A stretch of 64,000 nt of DNA from an uncultured Treponema sp. (GTDB lineage: Bacteria; Spirochaetota; Spirochaetia; Treponematales; Treponemataceae): the NCBI GenBank assembly GCA_937877535.1, contig CALFJF010000044.1, positions 1-64,000 of the forward strand, read 5' to 3'. Numbering within the stretch: the stretch's first letter is position 1; each line of letters begins with the position of its first letter. Below are positions 25,263 through 34,172 of the stretch, in pieces. The position numbers were made by a program, and so were the translations under genes. The notes below the pieces were generated by a model. The model had not been told where the DNA came from. It did no database searches and was given only the letters and a program-made list of their open reading frames with translations.

Positions 25263-26495
25263 ATGATGGCGGAATGGCAGCTTCCTGAAAATTTCAAATT
25301 CGTGGATTTGTTTTCGGGAATCGGCGGCTTTCATCAGACCTTGAAAAAAATCGGGGGAAGAAAGGGCGTGTGCGTGTTCGCCTCTGAAATCGACCCCGAC
25401 GCAATCGCAACGTACAAGAAGAACTACGGAATCGACTCGGGAATCAACATCCGCGACGTGAAGGAATGCGACATCCCCGCCCACGACGTGTTGTGCGCGG
25501 GCTTTCCGTGCCAGTCGTTCAGCAACGCGGGAAGGAAGTTCGGATTCAAGGACAAGACGCGCGGAACGCTCTTCTTCGAGATTGTGCGGATTCTAAGCCA
25601 CCACCGCACGCCCTTCATCATCCTTGAGAACGTGAAGAACATCGTCTCGCACGAACACGGAAACACATGGCGAGTCATCACGGAGTCGCTCATGGAGCTC
25701 GGCTATCGGCTCACGGAACGCCCGCTCTTTTTGAGTCCGCACCAGTTCGGCATTCCGCAGACGCGCGAGCGCGTCATAATCCTCGGAAAGTTCGACCCCG
25801 AGCACGTGGACGTGCCGCTCAACATCCGATTCGACAACCTAAAGAAGAAAGACGACTGCTCGATTTACTCAATTCTCGACCCCGCCGAATGCGACCCCCG
25901 GTACGCGCTCACCGACTATCAGAAGATGGTTCTGACGGCGTGGGACGAGTTCCACGGGCAACTGGGGAACAAAATCATCGGCTTTCCCGTGTGGGTGGAC
26001 TTTTTCCACAGCGAAATCGACGAGAGTTGGCTCGACTGGAAGAAGGTGTACGTCAGAAAAAACGTGAGGCTCTACAGCGAGAACAGCGACTTCATCGAAA
26101 AATGGCTCAAGAAGCATGACAACCTCAAGGCGTTCACTCCGACGCACCGCAAGTTCGAGTGGCAGGCGGGGCCGAACGTTCCGAGCGTGTGGGATGCGGT
26201 CGTGCAGTTCAGGGAGTCCGGAATCCGAGTGAAGAGACCGACGTGCTTTCAGGCGCTCGTCGCGATGGTGCAGACACCCGTCATCGGGCGGTACAGGCGG
26301 CGGCTCTCCGTTCGCGAGGCGGCGCGCCTCCAGTCGTTCCCCGAGGACTTCAAGCCGTGCGGAAACGTCCATCAGGCGTACAAGCAGTTCGGAAACTGCG
26401 TGAACGTGGAGGTGATTCGCCATGCCGCCATCAAGTTGTTCTCAGAAAAGCCCGCCATGGGGCAGAGCGAATTCAATTTCAACGGGCATGGCTGA
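25263..26495 (+). CDS. DNA cytosine-5 methyltransferase
   Basis: It transfers methyl from S-adenosylmethionine to C5 of cytosine in a specific DNA site. The start is one of two adjacent ATGs (25263/25266) behind GAGGTGG; the long upstream open frame runs through repeats and is rejected. Of 410 residues, motif I is DLFSGIGGFHQTL (15-27), motif IV FPCQSF (Cys83 is the nucleophile), motif VI ENVKNI (121), motif VIII QTRERVIIL (166), motif IX SVREAARLQSFP and motif X GNCVNVEVI. All are intact, so it should be active. A variable region of about 130 residues between VIII and IX sets the unknown specificity. No restriction enzyme is recognised nearby. Confidence 0.93.
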   Translation: MMAEWQLPENFKFVDLFSGIGGFHQTLKKIGGRKGVCVFASEIDPDAIATYKKNYGIDSGINIRDVKECDIPAHDVLCAGFPCQSFSNAGRKFGFKDKTRGTLFFEIVRILSHHRTPFIILENVKNIVSHEHGNTWRVITESLMELGYRLTERPLFLSPHQFGIPQTRERVIILGKFDPEHVDVPLNIRFDNLKKKDDCSIYSILDPAECDPRYALTDYQKMVLTAWDEFHGQLGNKIIGFPVWVDFFHSEIDESWLDWKKVYVRKNVRLYSENSDFIEKWLKKHDNLKAFTPTHRKFEWQAGPNVPSVWDAVVQFRESGIRVKRPTCFQALVAMVQTPVIGRYRRRLSVREAARLQSFPEDFKPCGNVHQAYKQFGNCVNVEVIRHAAIKLFSEKPAMGQSEFNFNGHG

Positions 26496-26605
26496 TTTTC
26501 CGATTCTACTAATCACCCCGACGGAGGCGGTTTATATAAGTTGGGGCGGTCTGAGCTGACCCCAAAAATCTACAGCCGCGCGGGCTTTAAGCGCAAGGAG
26601 TTTTC

Positions 26606-27388
26606 ATGGCCGCAAGATACGGATTTTTCAGGATTCGCTTCGTGAAGAAGGACAACACGCCCGACGCGGAGACGGCGAAGAGGGCGTTTGCCTGGGCAAA
26701 CGAAAACATCGAATGGGTCGAGGAATTGAAGCCGTTCGCACTTAATGGAAACGAGTGGACGGTCGACGAGGACGAGTGGATTGAAGGCGTGGACATAAAG
26801 AACACGGGCGTTCCCGAAACCTTCGACTGGCTCATGGACGTGGCGAAGGCGACGGGCGCGGAGAAAATCGTCGGCTGGGAGAACCGGGATTTCTCCGAAT
26901 CGGCACATTCCGATAACTGGATTGTGACTGGCGTGTGCGAGGACGGCAAGATGACCTACCTACCCCGCACACAGTACAACACTTACCCCGACCCGATGGT
27001 GAACGAGGATGACGAACTCATCTCAGACGAAACTTACCGCGCGCTACAACCTGCCTTCAAGAACAAGAAGACGGGCGAAGTCGTCCTTTCGGGCGTCCTG
27101 CAGACGGGAGAGAACTACTTCGACGACAATGACGACTTGTACCTGGACCTGGAAAACGAGTTGCGCTACAGATGCACTTTGGAGGGCGAGATTTTGGGAA
27201 TCTACGACCCCGATGGAGATGACGATGAGAGTCCGAGCGGGACGTTCGACATCGTTTCGCTGTTCATCGAGAGAGCCAAGGAAAGGGGCAAGGACTGGAG
27301 CGCGGACGACTGGGAATTTGTAGGCATCGAGACTCAGCCTAGCACGCTGGATGTTGCGCTCGGCGCAAAGGGATACGAGGACGTGTAA
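26606..27388 (+). CDS. Unrecognised acidic protein in the methyltransferase island
   Basis: A 260-residue protein behind AAGGAG that I do not recognise. It has no signal peptide or membrane helix. It is very acidic: DEDEWIEGVD, VNEDDELISDE, FDDNDDLYLDLENE and DPDGDDDES are packed with Asp and Glu. Gene order (110 bp after the methyltransferase and 14 bp before the next gene) suggests one transcript. An acidic companion of a DNA methyltransferase could be a DNA mimic or simply an accessory protein; both are guesses. Confidence 0.6.
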   Translation: MAARYGFFRIRFVKKDNTPDAETAKRAFAWANENIEWVEELKPFALNGNEWTVDEDEWIEGVDIKNTGVPETFDWLMDVAKATGAEKIVGWENRDFSESAHSDNWIVTGVCEDGKMTYLPRTQYNTYPDPMVNEDDELISDETYRALQPAFKNKKTGEVVLSGVLQTGENYFDDNDDLYLDLENELRYRCTLEGEILGIYDPDGDDDESPSGTFDIVSLFIERAKERGKDWSADDWEFVGIETQPSTLDVALGAKGYEDV

Positions 27389-27402
27389 GGCGGGAGGAAC
27401 GG

Positions 27403-27618
27403 ATGGCAAAACGGCTCACGCTCAGGCAACACTACATCGCGCAACTGCTTTCGGGAACGGATGCGGGCTTACCCGATGGGAACAACGCGGACGTTGACAT
27501 CAGCGTATGCGACCCTGAGTGGTGGGGCGAGCAGACCGCACGGCGCATCTTTCATACGGTGGACTCGCTCCTCGACATGACGGGCGACGACGGCGGCACG
27601 GTCATAGAAACTGATTGA
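27403..27618 (+). CDS. Unrecognised 71-residue protein
   Basis: A small protein after a GGGAGGAAC site, 14 bp behind the acidic gene. The sequence (RLTLRQHYIAQLLSGTDAG, then DPEWWGEQTARRIFHTVDSL, then MTGDDGGTVIETD) has a helical centre with paired Trp and an acidic end. It shares the G/C-ending codon style of the upstream island genes. No family is recognised. Confidence 0.55.
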   Translation: MAKRLTLRQHYIAQLLSGTDAGLPDGNNADVDISVCDPEWWGEQTARRIFHTVDSLLDMTGDDGGTVIETD

Positions 27619-27630
27619 CGGAGGCGCACG

Positions 27631-27790
27631 ATGGCGGAAGAACACAGACGGCAAGACGCTCCGCCTCGTCGTCGCGCCCACCTTCGCGCGGCATGGCGCA
27701 CCGCTTGCAAACTACGCCACACAGCTTTTTACGGCGGAAGAAAAACAGGCGATAAAAAATATGCTGTCAAAAAATAGCAAGTCGGTTTAA
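27631..27790 (+). pseudogene. Frameshifted small gene
   Basis: An ATG at 27631 with a good GGAGG site starts an Arg-rich frame of 48 codons that looks unnatural. In the +1 frame, from about 27641, the sequence reads NTDGKTLRLVVAPTFARHGA, then PLANYATQLFTAEEKQAIKN, then MLSKNSKSV and a stop at 27788. This is much more protein-like but has no start. One extra base near 27640 would join MAE to NTDGKTLRL. It is either a true pseudogene or a sequence error. Confidence 0.5.
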
Positions 27791-27808
27791 AAATCTGTTT
27801 CCAAATAG

Positions 27809-27842
27809 GCTTTGCCATTCCGAAGTTTCGGAATGACAAAGC
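27809..27842. repeat. REP-like hairpin downstream of aspS
   Basis: The 16-nt arms GCTTTGCCATTCCGAA and TTCGGAATGACAAAGC pair with one mismatch across a 2-nt loop. It sits 21 bp from the aspS stop and has no T run, so it may be a repeat rather than a terminator. Confidence 0.7.
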
Positions 27843-27862
27843 ACCGTGCCGTTGCGGATTTT

Positions 27863-29725
27863 CTATTTCTCTCTTTCCGTCACCGCGATGTGAAGCTCGT
27901 CGAGCTGCGACTGCTCGACTTCGCTCGGCGAGTCGTCGAGCGAAGAAGCCGCGAGATTGTTCTTCGGGAACGCGATAACTTCGTGAATGCTCTCCTCGTG
28001 CCTCATGAGCATCACAAGGCGGTCAAGACCCGGGGCGATTCCACCGTGCGGGGGCGCGCCGAATTTGAATGCCTGAACCAAAAAGCCGAACGCCTTTTCT
28101 GCCCGCTCGCGGCTGTAGCCCACGATTTCAAAAATGCGCTCCTGCAATGCCGGGTCGTTGATACGCATACTTCCCGAAGCAAGCTCGTAACCGTTCAAAA
28201 CGAGGTCGTAGAGGTCGCCTTTAACGGCCCCGGGGTCGCTTTCGAGCGTATCCCAGTATTTTTTCTGCGGGAGCGTGAACATGTGATGCTCGGTCTCCCA
28301 GTGATTTTCGTCCTCATTCCATGCGAAATACGGAAAGTCGATAATCCATGCGAAGTGGAATTCGTCTTTCGGGTCGTAGAGATTCAAATCCTTTCCGAGC
28401 TGCTTTCGCACCGCGCCAAGAGCCACACACGCCGTCTGCCATTTCTCATCGCTCACAAAAAGAAGCAAGTCGTTTTTTTCCGCACCGAGTTTCGTGCAGA
28501 TTTCGCTTTCTTTTCCCGCGAAGAATTTTGAGATTCCACCTTCAAAGGCGATGCCTGTGGTGGTTTCGACAGGCTCAACCACCGCGGAAACCACCTTCAT
28601 CCACGCCAAGCCTTTCGCGTGATTGATTTTCGCCACGCTTTCGAGAGCTTCAATCATTTTTCGCGAATATTTGTCGGCGACATTTTTGACAACGAGGGCC
28701 TTGAGTCCGCTCCGCTTGTGCCGTTCGATTTCTTTGCCCGAAGCCGCCGCGCCCGCCTTGAATGCGTTGAAGTCGCTCAAATTCGCCATGAACGCCGCGT
28801 CCTGCATCTTCAAGTCAAAGCGCAAATCGGGCTTGTCGCTTCCGTACAGGTCGAACGCATCTTCCCAGGCGATTCGGTCGAATTTCGCGGGCAAATCGTA
28901 GTTCAGCGTTTTTTTGAAAATGTGTTGCATCAAGCCCTCGGTCGTTTCCAAGACTTCCTCACGGTTCGTGAAGCTCATCTCCATGTCAATCTGCGTGAAT
29001 TCGGGCTGTCGGTCTCCCCGCGCGTCCTCGTCTCGGTAGCACCGCGCAATCTGAAAATACTTGTCGAACCCGGAGACCATCAAAAGCTGCTTGTAAAGCT
29101 GGGGCGACTGCGGAAGGGAATAGAATTTTCCCGGGTGAACTCTGGAAGGAACAAGGTAGTCTCGCGCGCCCTCCGGGGTTGACTTGATGAAGGTCGGGGT
29201 TTCGATTTCCAAAAATCCCTTTGAAGTGAGATATTCTCGCGTCGCAAAAGTGACTTGGCTTCTCAAAATGATGTTTTTCTGCATTGGCTCGCGGCGCAAG
29301 TCCAAATAGCGGTACTTTAGGCGCAAATCTTCGTTCGGAAGCACAATCGTGCCGTCTTTCTGCCGCACTTCTTCAATAGAAAACGGCAATTCTTGGCTCG
29401 TCGTGAAAATCTCGATTTCCTTTGCCTCGACTTCAATTTCGCCCGTCGCCATGCTGGGGTTGATGTCTTTTTCGCTTCGTGCGGCAACCGTGCCAGCAAC
29501 GGCGATACAATATTCGCTCTTCAACGACGACGCAATTTTCTTGACTTCATCGCTCGCGCCGTCGCCCACCATAACCTGCGTGATTCCGTAGCGGTCGCGG
29601 AGCTGAATAAAAACCAGCCCGCCCAAATCTCGGCTACGGCTGACCCATCCGTTCAATATAACTGACTTGCCGACGTCTGCCTTTCGCAACTCGCCGCAAG
29701 TGACTGTTCTTTTTGTGTTTTCCAT
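27863..29725 (-). CDS. aspS: Aspartyl-tRNA synthetase
   Basis: A class II synthetase of 620 residues (bacterial type, with the GAD insertion). The start is the ATG at 29725 (MENTKRTVTCGEL); the longer frame upstream is not typical of the family. The anticodon-binding OB fold covers about 1-110 (VILNGWVSRSRDLGGLVFIQ). Motif 2 is FQIARCYRDEDARGDRQPEF and motif 3 is GIAPGLDRLVML. Residues about 380-389 (VVEPVETTTG), inside the GAD-like region, are the translation of a dispersed palindromic repeat that most AspRS lack. No Shine-Dalgarno sequence is evident. The C-terminal region ends LDELHIAVTEREK. A terminator 42 bp upstream separates it from the SPOR gene. Confidence 0.96.
   Translation of the reverse strand: MENTKRTVTCGELRKADVGKSVILNGWVSRSRDLGGLVFIQLRDRYGITQVMVGDGASDEVKKIASSLKSEYCIAVAGTVAARSEKDINPSMATGEIEVEAKEIEIFTTSQELPFSIEEVRQKDGTIVLPNEDLRLKYRYLDLRREPMQKNIILRSQVTFATREYLTSKGFLEIETPTFIKSTPEGARDYLVPSRVHPGKFYSLPQSPQLYKQLLMVSGFDKYFQIARCYRDEDARGDRQPEFTQIDMEMSFTNREEVLETTEGLMQHIFKKTLNYDLPAKFDRIAWEDAFDLYGSDKPDLRFDLKMQDAAFMANLSDFNAFKAGAAASGKEIERHKRSGLKALVVKNVADKYSRKMIEALESVAKINHAKGLAWMKVVSAVVEPVETTTGIAFEGGISKFFAGKESEICTKLGAEKNDLLLFVSDEKWQTACVALGAVRKQLGKDLNLYDPKDEFHFAWIIDFPYFAWNEDENHWETEHHMFTLPQKKYWDTLESDPGAVKGDLYDLVLNGYELASGSMRINDPALQERIFEIVGYSRERAEKAFGFLVQAFKFGAPPHGGIAPGLDRLVMLMRHEESIHEVIAFPKNNLAASSLDDSPSEVEQSQLDELHIAVTEREK
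28559..28583. repeat. In-frame palindromic repeat within aspS
   Basis: GGTGGTT (28559-28565) and AACCACC (28577-28583) flank the loop TCGACAGGCTC. This is the known GGTTTCGACAGGCTCAACC type of dispersed intergenic repeat, here translated as VVEPVETTT. Confidence 0.85.
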
Positions 29726-29766
29726 GATTGAACATTTTAGCGAGAAAACGGGCGCGAATAAAGCGC

Positions 29767-29793
29767 AAAAAAAATCCCCGAAAAAATCGGGGA
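29767..29793 (-). terminator. Terminator between the SPOR gene and aspS
   Basis: Arms TCCCCGA and TCGGGGA with a 5-base loop are followed on the minus strand by eight T (29767-29774). It separates the coaE-SPOR transcript from aspS. Confidence 0.9.
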
Positions 29794-29801
29794 ACAAAAC
29801 G

Positions 29802-30623
29802 TTACTGTTTTTTTGCCGTTGAGTTTACGACGAAACTTTGCGAAAAATCCGACGTTTTTAACGCGCTCACTTTTGAGCGAATTGCCTCGGCTTCGGATTT
29901 TGTGGCATACGAGCCAACGCGAACGCGGTACATCATTCGTCCGCCGTCTTCGTAAGTGAACACTTCCGCAGGAAAACCGTTGTTTGAAAGCACCGAACGT
30001 GCGGCATTCGCTTTATTTATGTCTTCAAACGAGCCAACTTGAACCCAAAACTTGTCGCCCGCACTTCGAGAACTTTGAGAAGAGCGCGAAGTGGAAGTAC
30101 TTTTTGAAGAAGTCGTCGATTTTGGTTTTTCCGAAGTCGCTTGCTTCGTTTTTGCAGAAGCCGAACTTGCCCGCGCACTTTCCATTTGAGCGGCGGTAAA
30201 ATCGTTTTTTGCCGTTACGCTCGACGCTACGGAAAGCGAACTCAAATCAATCGTGGTTGTTTCGTCTTCCGCCTTTGGAGTTTTTGCGTCTTCTCGATTT
30301 TCTCCGCCTTTCAAATCATCGAGCGAAAGTTCGCCCTTCCCTTCTGGAACTCCGTCCAATCCGTAAATTCCGTCAAAAGGATTTTCTGGAGCATCAAAAT
30401 CCGCAGGAGGAGCTGCCCAATCCAACGCCGTTTCGTTTTCTTTTACCCAGCCATCGCTTGCATTTTTGGAAGTGTCTTTTTTATTTCCAGAAGAAAGAAG
30501 CATTGCCGCACCCACAACAACGAGCAAAAAAAGTCCCGCTGCCGCCATAATCCACAAGGCTCTTCGGGGGCTTCCCGCCTCCGCTTCGTCTTGGTTCGTG
30601 TCAAGTCCGTCGTACTGACTCAT
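29802..30623 (-). CDS. SPOR-domain cell-envelope protein
   Basis: From the ATG at 30623 (MSQYDGLD, behind GAGGGG) this is 273 residues. A short cytoplasmic part precedes one membrane helix (ALWIMAAAGLFLLVVVGAAM). A Glu/Asp/Ser-rich periplasmic linker ends in poly-Ser, and the C-terminal SPOR domain covers about 195-270 (FWVQVGSFEDINKANAARSV, then YRVRVGSYATKSEAEAIRSK). SPOR domains bind denuded glycan strands at division septa, so a cell-division or elongation role is likely. It is 8 bp downstream of coaE and ends at a terminator. Confidence 0.9.
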   Translation of the reverse strand: MSQYDGLDTNQDEAEAGSPRRALWIMAAAGLFLLVVVGAAMLLSSGNKKDTSKNASDGWVKENETALDWAAPPADFDAPENPFDGIYGLDGVPEGKGELSLDDLKGGENREDAKTPKAEDETTTIDLSSLSVASSVTAKNDFTAAQMESARASSASAKTKQATSEKPKSTTSSKSTSTSRSSQSSRSAGDKFWVQVGSFEDINKANAARSVLSNNGFPAEVFTYEDGGRMMYRVRVGSYATKSEAEAIRSKVSALKTSDFSQSFVVNSTAKKQ

Positions 30624-30631
30624 TTTTCCCC

Positions 30632-31246
30632 TCATTCATCTTTTTTTAAGAAATTTTGAAGAATCCCATCTATTTTTTTTTCAAGAAGGTCTAAACTCCT
30701 TGAGTTATCCACTTTGTAAATATCGGCATTTGAAAGCCTATATTTAGAAAAGAGATTTTTTTGCGCCCAAAAACGCCGCACTATCTGAATCAAAGGAAGC
30801 GAATCGCGTTTTTTGACCCGAAAAAATCGAATCCCAAAAAAAGTGTCCACAAAAATGACCGCTTGGCATTTTTCCAAAATCTCTGGCAATTTCCAAAGAA
30901 GCGTCGCGTTTATAACGGCATTTTTGTGCGTTTGCAAAAAATCAAAAAGTCGGCGCGAAAGCGCGGGATACACGATTTCTTCTTGCCGCAAAAGCAATTT
31001 TTTGTTTTGAAACAAAATCGTTCCAAGCGCGCGCCTGTCAAGACTTCCGTTTTCTTTCAAAAGCGAGATTTTTTGTTTTTCCGCCTCCGCGCCAAACTCG
31101 TCCAAAATGCAGCGAACAATGCGCTCTTCACAAAGGATTTCATGCACAACCAAATCGCAATCAATCGAGAAAAAACCGCGTTTTTCCAAAATCGAACTTA
31201 CGGCATTTTTTCCGCAAGCCATTTTTCCCGTAACGCACAAAATCAA
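30632..31246 (-). CDS. coaE: Dephospho-CoA kinase
   Basis: It phosphorylates dephospho-CoA in the last step of coenzyme A synthesis. The P-loop is unusual: TGKMACGKNAV, with Lys-Asn in place of Lys-Ser/Thr. Asp residues of DCDLVVHEIL and the lid region with RFFRVKKRDSLPLIQ are present. The best start is a TTG at 31246, 7 bases behind GGGGAG, which overlaps the polA stop as TTGA; a longer TTG frame at 31261 is less likely. The protein is then 204 residues, typical for the family. It is translationally coupled to polA. Confidence 0.85.
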   Translation of the reverse strand: MILCVTGKMACGKNAVSSILEKRGFFSIDCDLVVHEILCEERIVRCILDEFGAEAEKQKISLLKENGSLDRRALGTILFQNKKLLLRQEEIVYPALSRRLFDFLQTHKNAVINATLLWKLPEILEKCQAVIFVDTFFGIRFFRVKKRDSLPLIQIVRRFWAQKNLFSKYRLSNADIYKVDNSRSLDLLEKKIDGILQNFLKKDE

Positions 31247-34122
31247 TGAAACGCTCCCCAATTTTTGCCATATTCAATCGACACTTTGAGCGGAACGTTT
31301 AAAATCCAAGCGTGTTCCATTTTGTCGCGAATGAGCGCAATCGTGTCGCTAATCGCGTCTTTGTCATCTACGCATTCAAAAATCAACTCGTCGTGGACTT
31401 GCAAAAGAAGCGACGCGCCCGTGGGATTTTGTTTGAGTGCCTCGTCAACGTCTTTCATCGCTTTTTTTACAATGTCGGCGGCACTTCCTTGAATTGGCGA
31501 GTTTTTTGCGATTCGCACCGCCGCTTCCCGCGCGTGCACGTTCGCGCTCGCAATTTCTCGGATTTCTCGCTTTCTTCCGCTAATCGTTTTTGTAAAAAGC
31601 GTATTTTCGGCTTCTTTTACCGTGCGCTCAAAAAAATCTGCCACGCCCGAATACACGGAAAAATACGATTTTATAAAATCGTCCGCTTCTCGATACCCGA
31701 TTCCGAGGTCTTTTGCAAGGCTGAACGCGCCCATTCCATACATAATGCCAAAATTGAACGTTTTTGCCCGCCTTCGCATATCCGCCGTAACGTCCGAAAT
31801 GTCGCAGCCGTAAATCAAAGCAGCCGTTGATTTATGAACGTCGATTCCTTCCCAAAACGCGCGACAAAGATTTTTGTCGCCAGACAAATGCGCAAGAACA
31901 ACAAGTTCAATTTGAGCATAATCCGCGCTGATTAAAACTTTGCCGTTTTCCGCCGTAAATGCGCGTCGAATTTGCCGCCCTTCCTCGGTTCGCACAGGAA
32001 TATTTTGCAGATTTGGGTCGCGCGAAGAAAGTCGCCCCGTTGCCGTTCCCGTTTGAACAAAACTCGTGTGAACGCGCGAAGACTCGTCGCACAAAAGCGG
32101 AAGCGCGTCAACGTAAGTAGAAAGGAGTTTTGACGCTCCACGCCAATCAAGCACATCGGAAACAATGGGAACGTCTTTCAATTCACGAAGCGCGGCTTCG
32201 TCGGTGGAAAAAGAGCCCGCCTTTGTTTTTTTCTTGCCTTTTAGCCCCATTTCTTCAAACAAAACTTCGCCGAATTGTTTTGTGGAGGCAATGTTGAATT
32301 CGTGACCAGAAGCGGCGTAGATTTTTTCTGAAAGCAAAGCGAGTTTGTCATTGAGCGTCGCCGAATATTCAGAAAGAACAGACGAAGAAAGGTGAATTCC
32401 GCGGAGTTCCATTTTTGAAATAATCGGAATCAGCGCGATTTCGTCTTCGTAGACAGTTTTTAACGAAGCGTTTTCGAGCAAATCCACCAGTTTTTTGTAT
32501 AATTGCAACGTAAAATCTGAATCTTCTGCGCAATAAGAAGCGGCTTTTTCGAGCGGAACGTCGGAAAAATTTTGTTTTTTTTCAACGATTTCTTCAAATT
32601 CGATTCCGCGCAAATGCAAAAATCGTTTTGAAAGCGCAGAAAGCGAAAACGACGATTTTTCGCCTTCAAATCCGTCTGGAGAAAGAACCCAAGCGGCAAT
32701 CATCGTGTCTTGAATTTTCGATTTGTCTTGAAAAAAAATGTCAAAATCTTCGATTTGTTCGATATTTTTTTTGAGTTCTTGTTCTCGCTCGTAAAAATCT
32801 GAAAAAAGTTCAAGTTGATTTGAATCCGTTTTTGGCTCGTTTTTTTGATTTTTCAAAAACGACAAAAATCCATTTGAAAACAAAATCTCCAAATCGAACT
32901 TTGCGTTATGAAAAACAATTTTCGCGCCCGAAGAAAAAAGACGCGAAAGCGCAAAAAATGCTGCGTTTTTTTCCATCGCCTTGCCCTCCGGCGAACAAAG
33001 CGGCACGTAAATGCCACCGCCTTCTTTCCAAGAAAGGCTAAATCCAACGAGGTTCGCCGTTCGCGTGTTTAGCGACGTTGTTTCCGTGTCAAGAGCCACG
33101 ATTCCGCTTTGAATCGCCTCGTCAATCAAAGAAAAAAGTTCCGATTTTTCAACGACCGCTTTGTAATTTCCTTCGTTTTTTTTCACGATTTCTTGAACGT
33201 CAAACGAAAGTTGAGGCGAAAATCCAGAAAGTTCATCAAAAAGCGTTGCCACGCGATTGAGCGACAACGCACGAGCCTTTTCGCTCAATTTTGAAAACAA
33301 AAACGAAGAAACGGCAAACGATTCAATCGAATCAATCGGCGCAAAATCCAACGGCACATCGCTTTTGAGCGAAATGAGTTTTTTTGAAAAATACGCGCTT
33401 TCTTTTCCGTCGCGCACTTTTTTGCCAAGCGCGCCTTTGATTTTTTCGACATTTTCAAAAATCCCGTCAAGAGAACCGTATTCCAAAAGAAGATTCTCGG
33501 CGAATTTTTTTCCAACGCCATGAACGCCAGGAACGTTGTCCGCGCTGTCGCCTGTGAGAGAAAGAAAATCAAGGATTTGCGAGGGCGCAACGCCCCACTC
33601 TTTTTTGACAATTTCCGCGTTCACGATTTCCCAAATTGCGTTTTTGAGTTTTGAAGGACGCATGACTTTTACGTTTTCGCAAACGAGTTGAAGCAAATCT
33701 TTGTCCGAAGAAAGAATAAAAACGGTGCGCCCGTTGTTTTTCTCGCGCTCCGCGATTGACGCAATCACATCGTCGGCTTCAAAACCGTCCACGCGGATTC
33801 CCTCCGCTCCCAATTCCAAAAGAAGCGACTCGATTATGGGAAACTGCTTCGTTAAATCTTCAGGCGCGGGGTCTCTGTTTGCTTTGTACGCAGAAAACAG
33901 TTCGTGGCGAAACGTCTTTGTTTTTGAATCAAGCGCAACAACAAGAAAATCAGGCTTAAACGAGCGAATTGTGAGCGCAAGATTATTGAAAAAACCGTGA
34001 ACCGCCGAAATATTTTCCCCCAAAGGATTTGTGAGCGGTCGTTTTGAAAACGCCCAATATTCGCGAAAAATGAGTCCGTATCCGTCAACTATAAAAACAC
34101 TTTGCGCCTTTGTTTCGTCCAT
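31243..34122 (-). CDS. polA: DNA polymerase I
   Basis: It fills gaps and removes RNA primers. From the ATG at 34122 (MDETKAQSVFIVDGYG) it is 959 residues with all three parts. The 5'-3' exonuclease covers about 1-290 (VFILSSDKDLLQL and SLTGDSADNVPGVHGVG). A 3'-5' exonuclease has its DTET motif intact (near 343), so proofreading is likely. The polymerase domain has motif A SADYAQIELVVLAHLSG (near 732), the motif B sequence RRRAKTFNFGIMYGMGAFSL, and motif C QVHDELIFE (near 907). The start lacks a clear Shine-Dalgarno. It is downstream of the RlmM-like gene and overlaps coaE. Confidence 0.97.
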   Translation of the reverse strand: MDETKAQSVFIVDGYGLIFREYWAFSKRPLTNPLGENISAVHGFFNNLALTIRSFKPDFLVVALDSKTKTFRHELFSAYKANRDPAPEDLTKQFPIIESLLLELGAEGIRVDGFEADDVIASIAEREKNNGRTVFILSSDKDLLQLVCENVKVMRPSKLKNAIWEIVNAEIVKKEWGVAPSQILDFLSLTGDSADNVPGVHGVGKKFAENLLLEYGSLDGIFENVEKIKGALGKKVRDGKESAYFSKKLISLKSDVPLDFAPIDSIESFAVSSFLFSKLSEKARALSLNRVATLFDELSGFSPQLSFDVQEIVKKNEGNYKAVVEKSELFSLIDEAIQSGIVALDTETTSLNTRTANLVGFSLSWKEGGGIYVPLCSPEGKAMEKNAAFFALSRLFSSGAKIVFHNAKFDLEILFSNGFLSFLKNQKNEPKTDSNQLELFSDFYEREQELKKNIEQIEDFDIFFQDKSKIQDTMIAAWVLSPDGFEGEKSSFSLSALSKRFLHLRGIEFEEIVEKKQNFSDVPLEKAASYCAEDSDFTLQLYKKLVDLLENASLKTVYEDEIALIPIISKMELRGIHLSSSVLSEYSATLNDKLALLSEKIYAASGHEFNIASTKQFGEVLFEEMGLKGKKKTKAGSFSTDEAALRELKDVPIVSDVLDWRGASKLLSTYVDALPLLCDESSRVHTSFVQTGTATGRLSSRDPNLQNIPVRTEEGRQIRRAFTAENGKVLISADYAQIELVVLAHLSGDKNLCRAFWEGIDVHKSTAALIYGCDISDVTADMRRRAKTFNFGIMYGMGAFSLAKDLGIGYREADDFIKSYFSVYSGVADFFERTVKEAENTLFTKTISGRKREIREIASANVHAREAAVRIAKNSPIQGSAADIVKKAMKDVDEALKQNPTGASLLLQVHDELIFECVDDKDAISDTIALIRDKMEHAWILNVPLKVSIEYGKNWGAFH

Positions 34123-34172
34123 GTTATGAGTATATGTTTTTTTTTTGGTTTCGAGAATACGATTTTTTTCGG

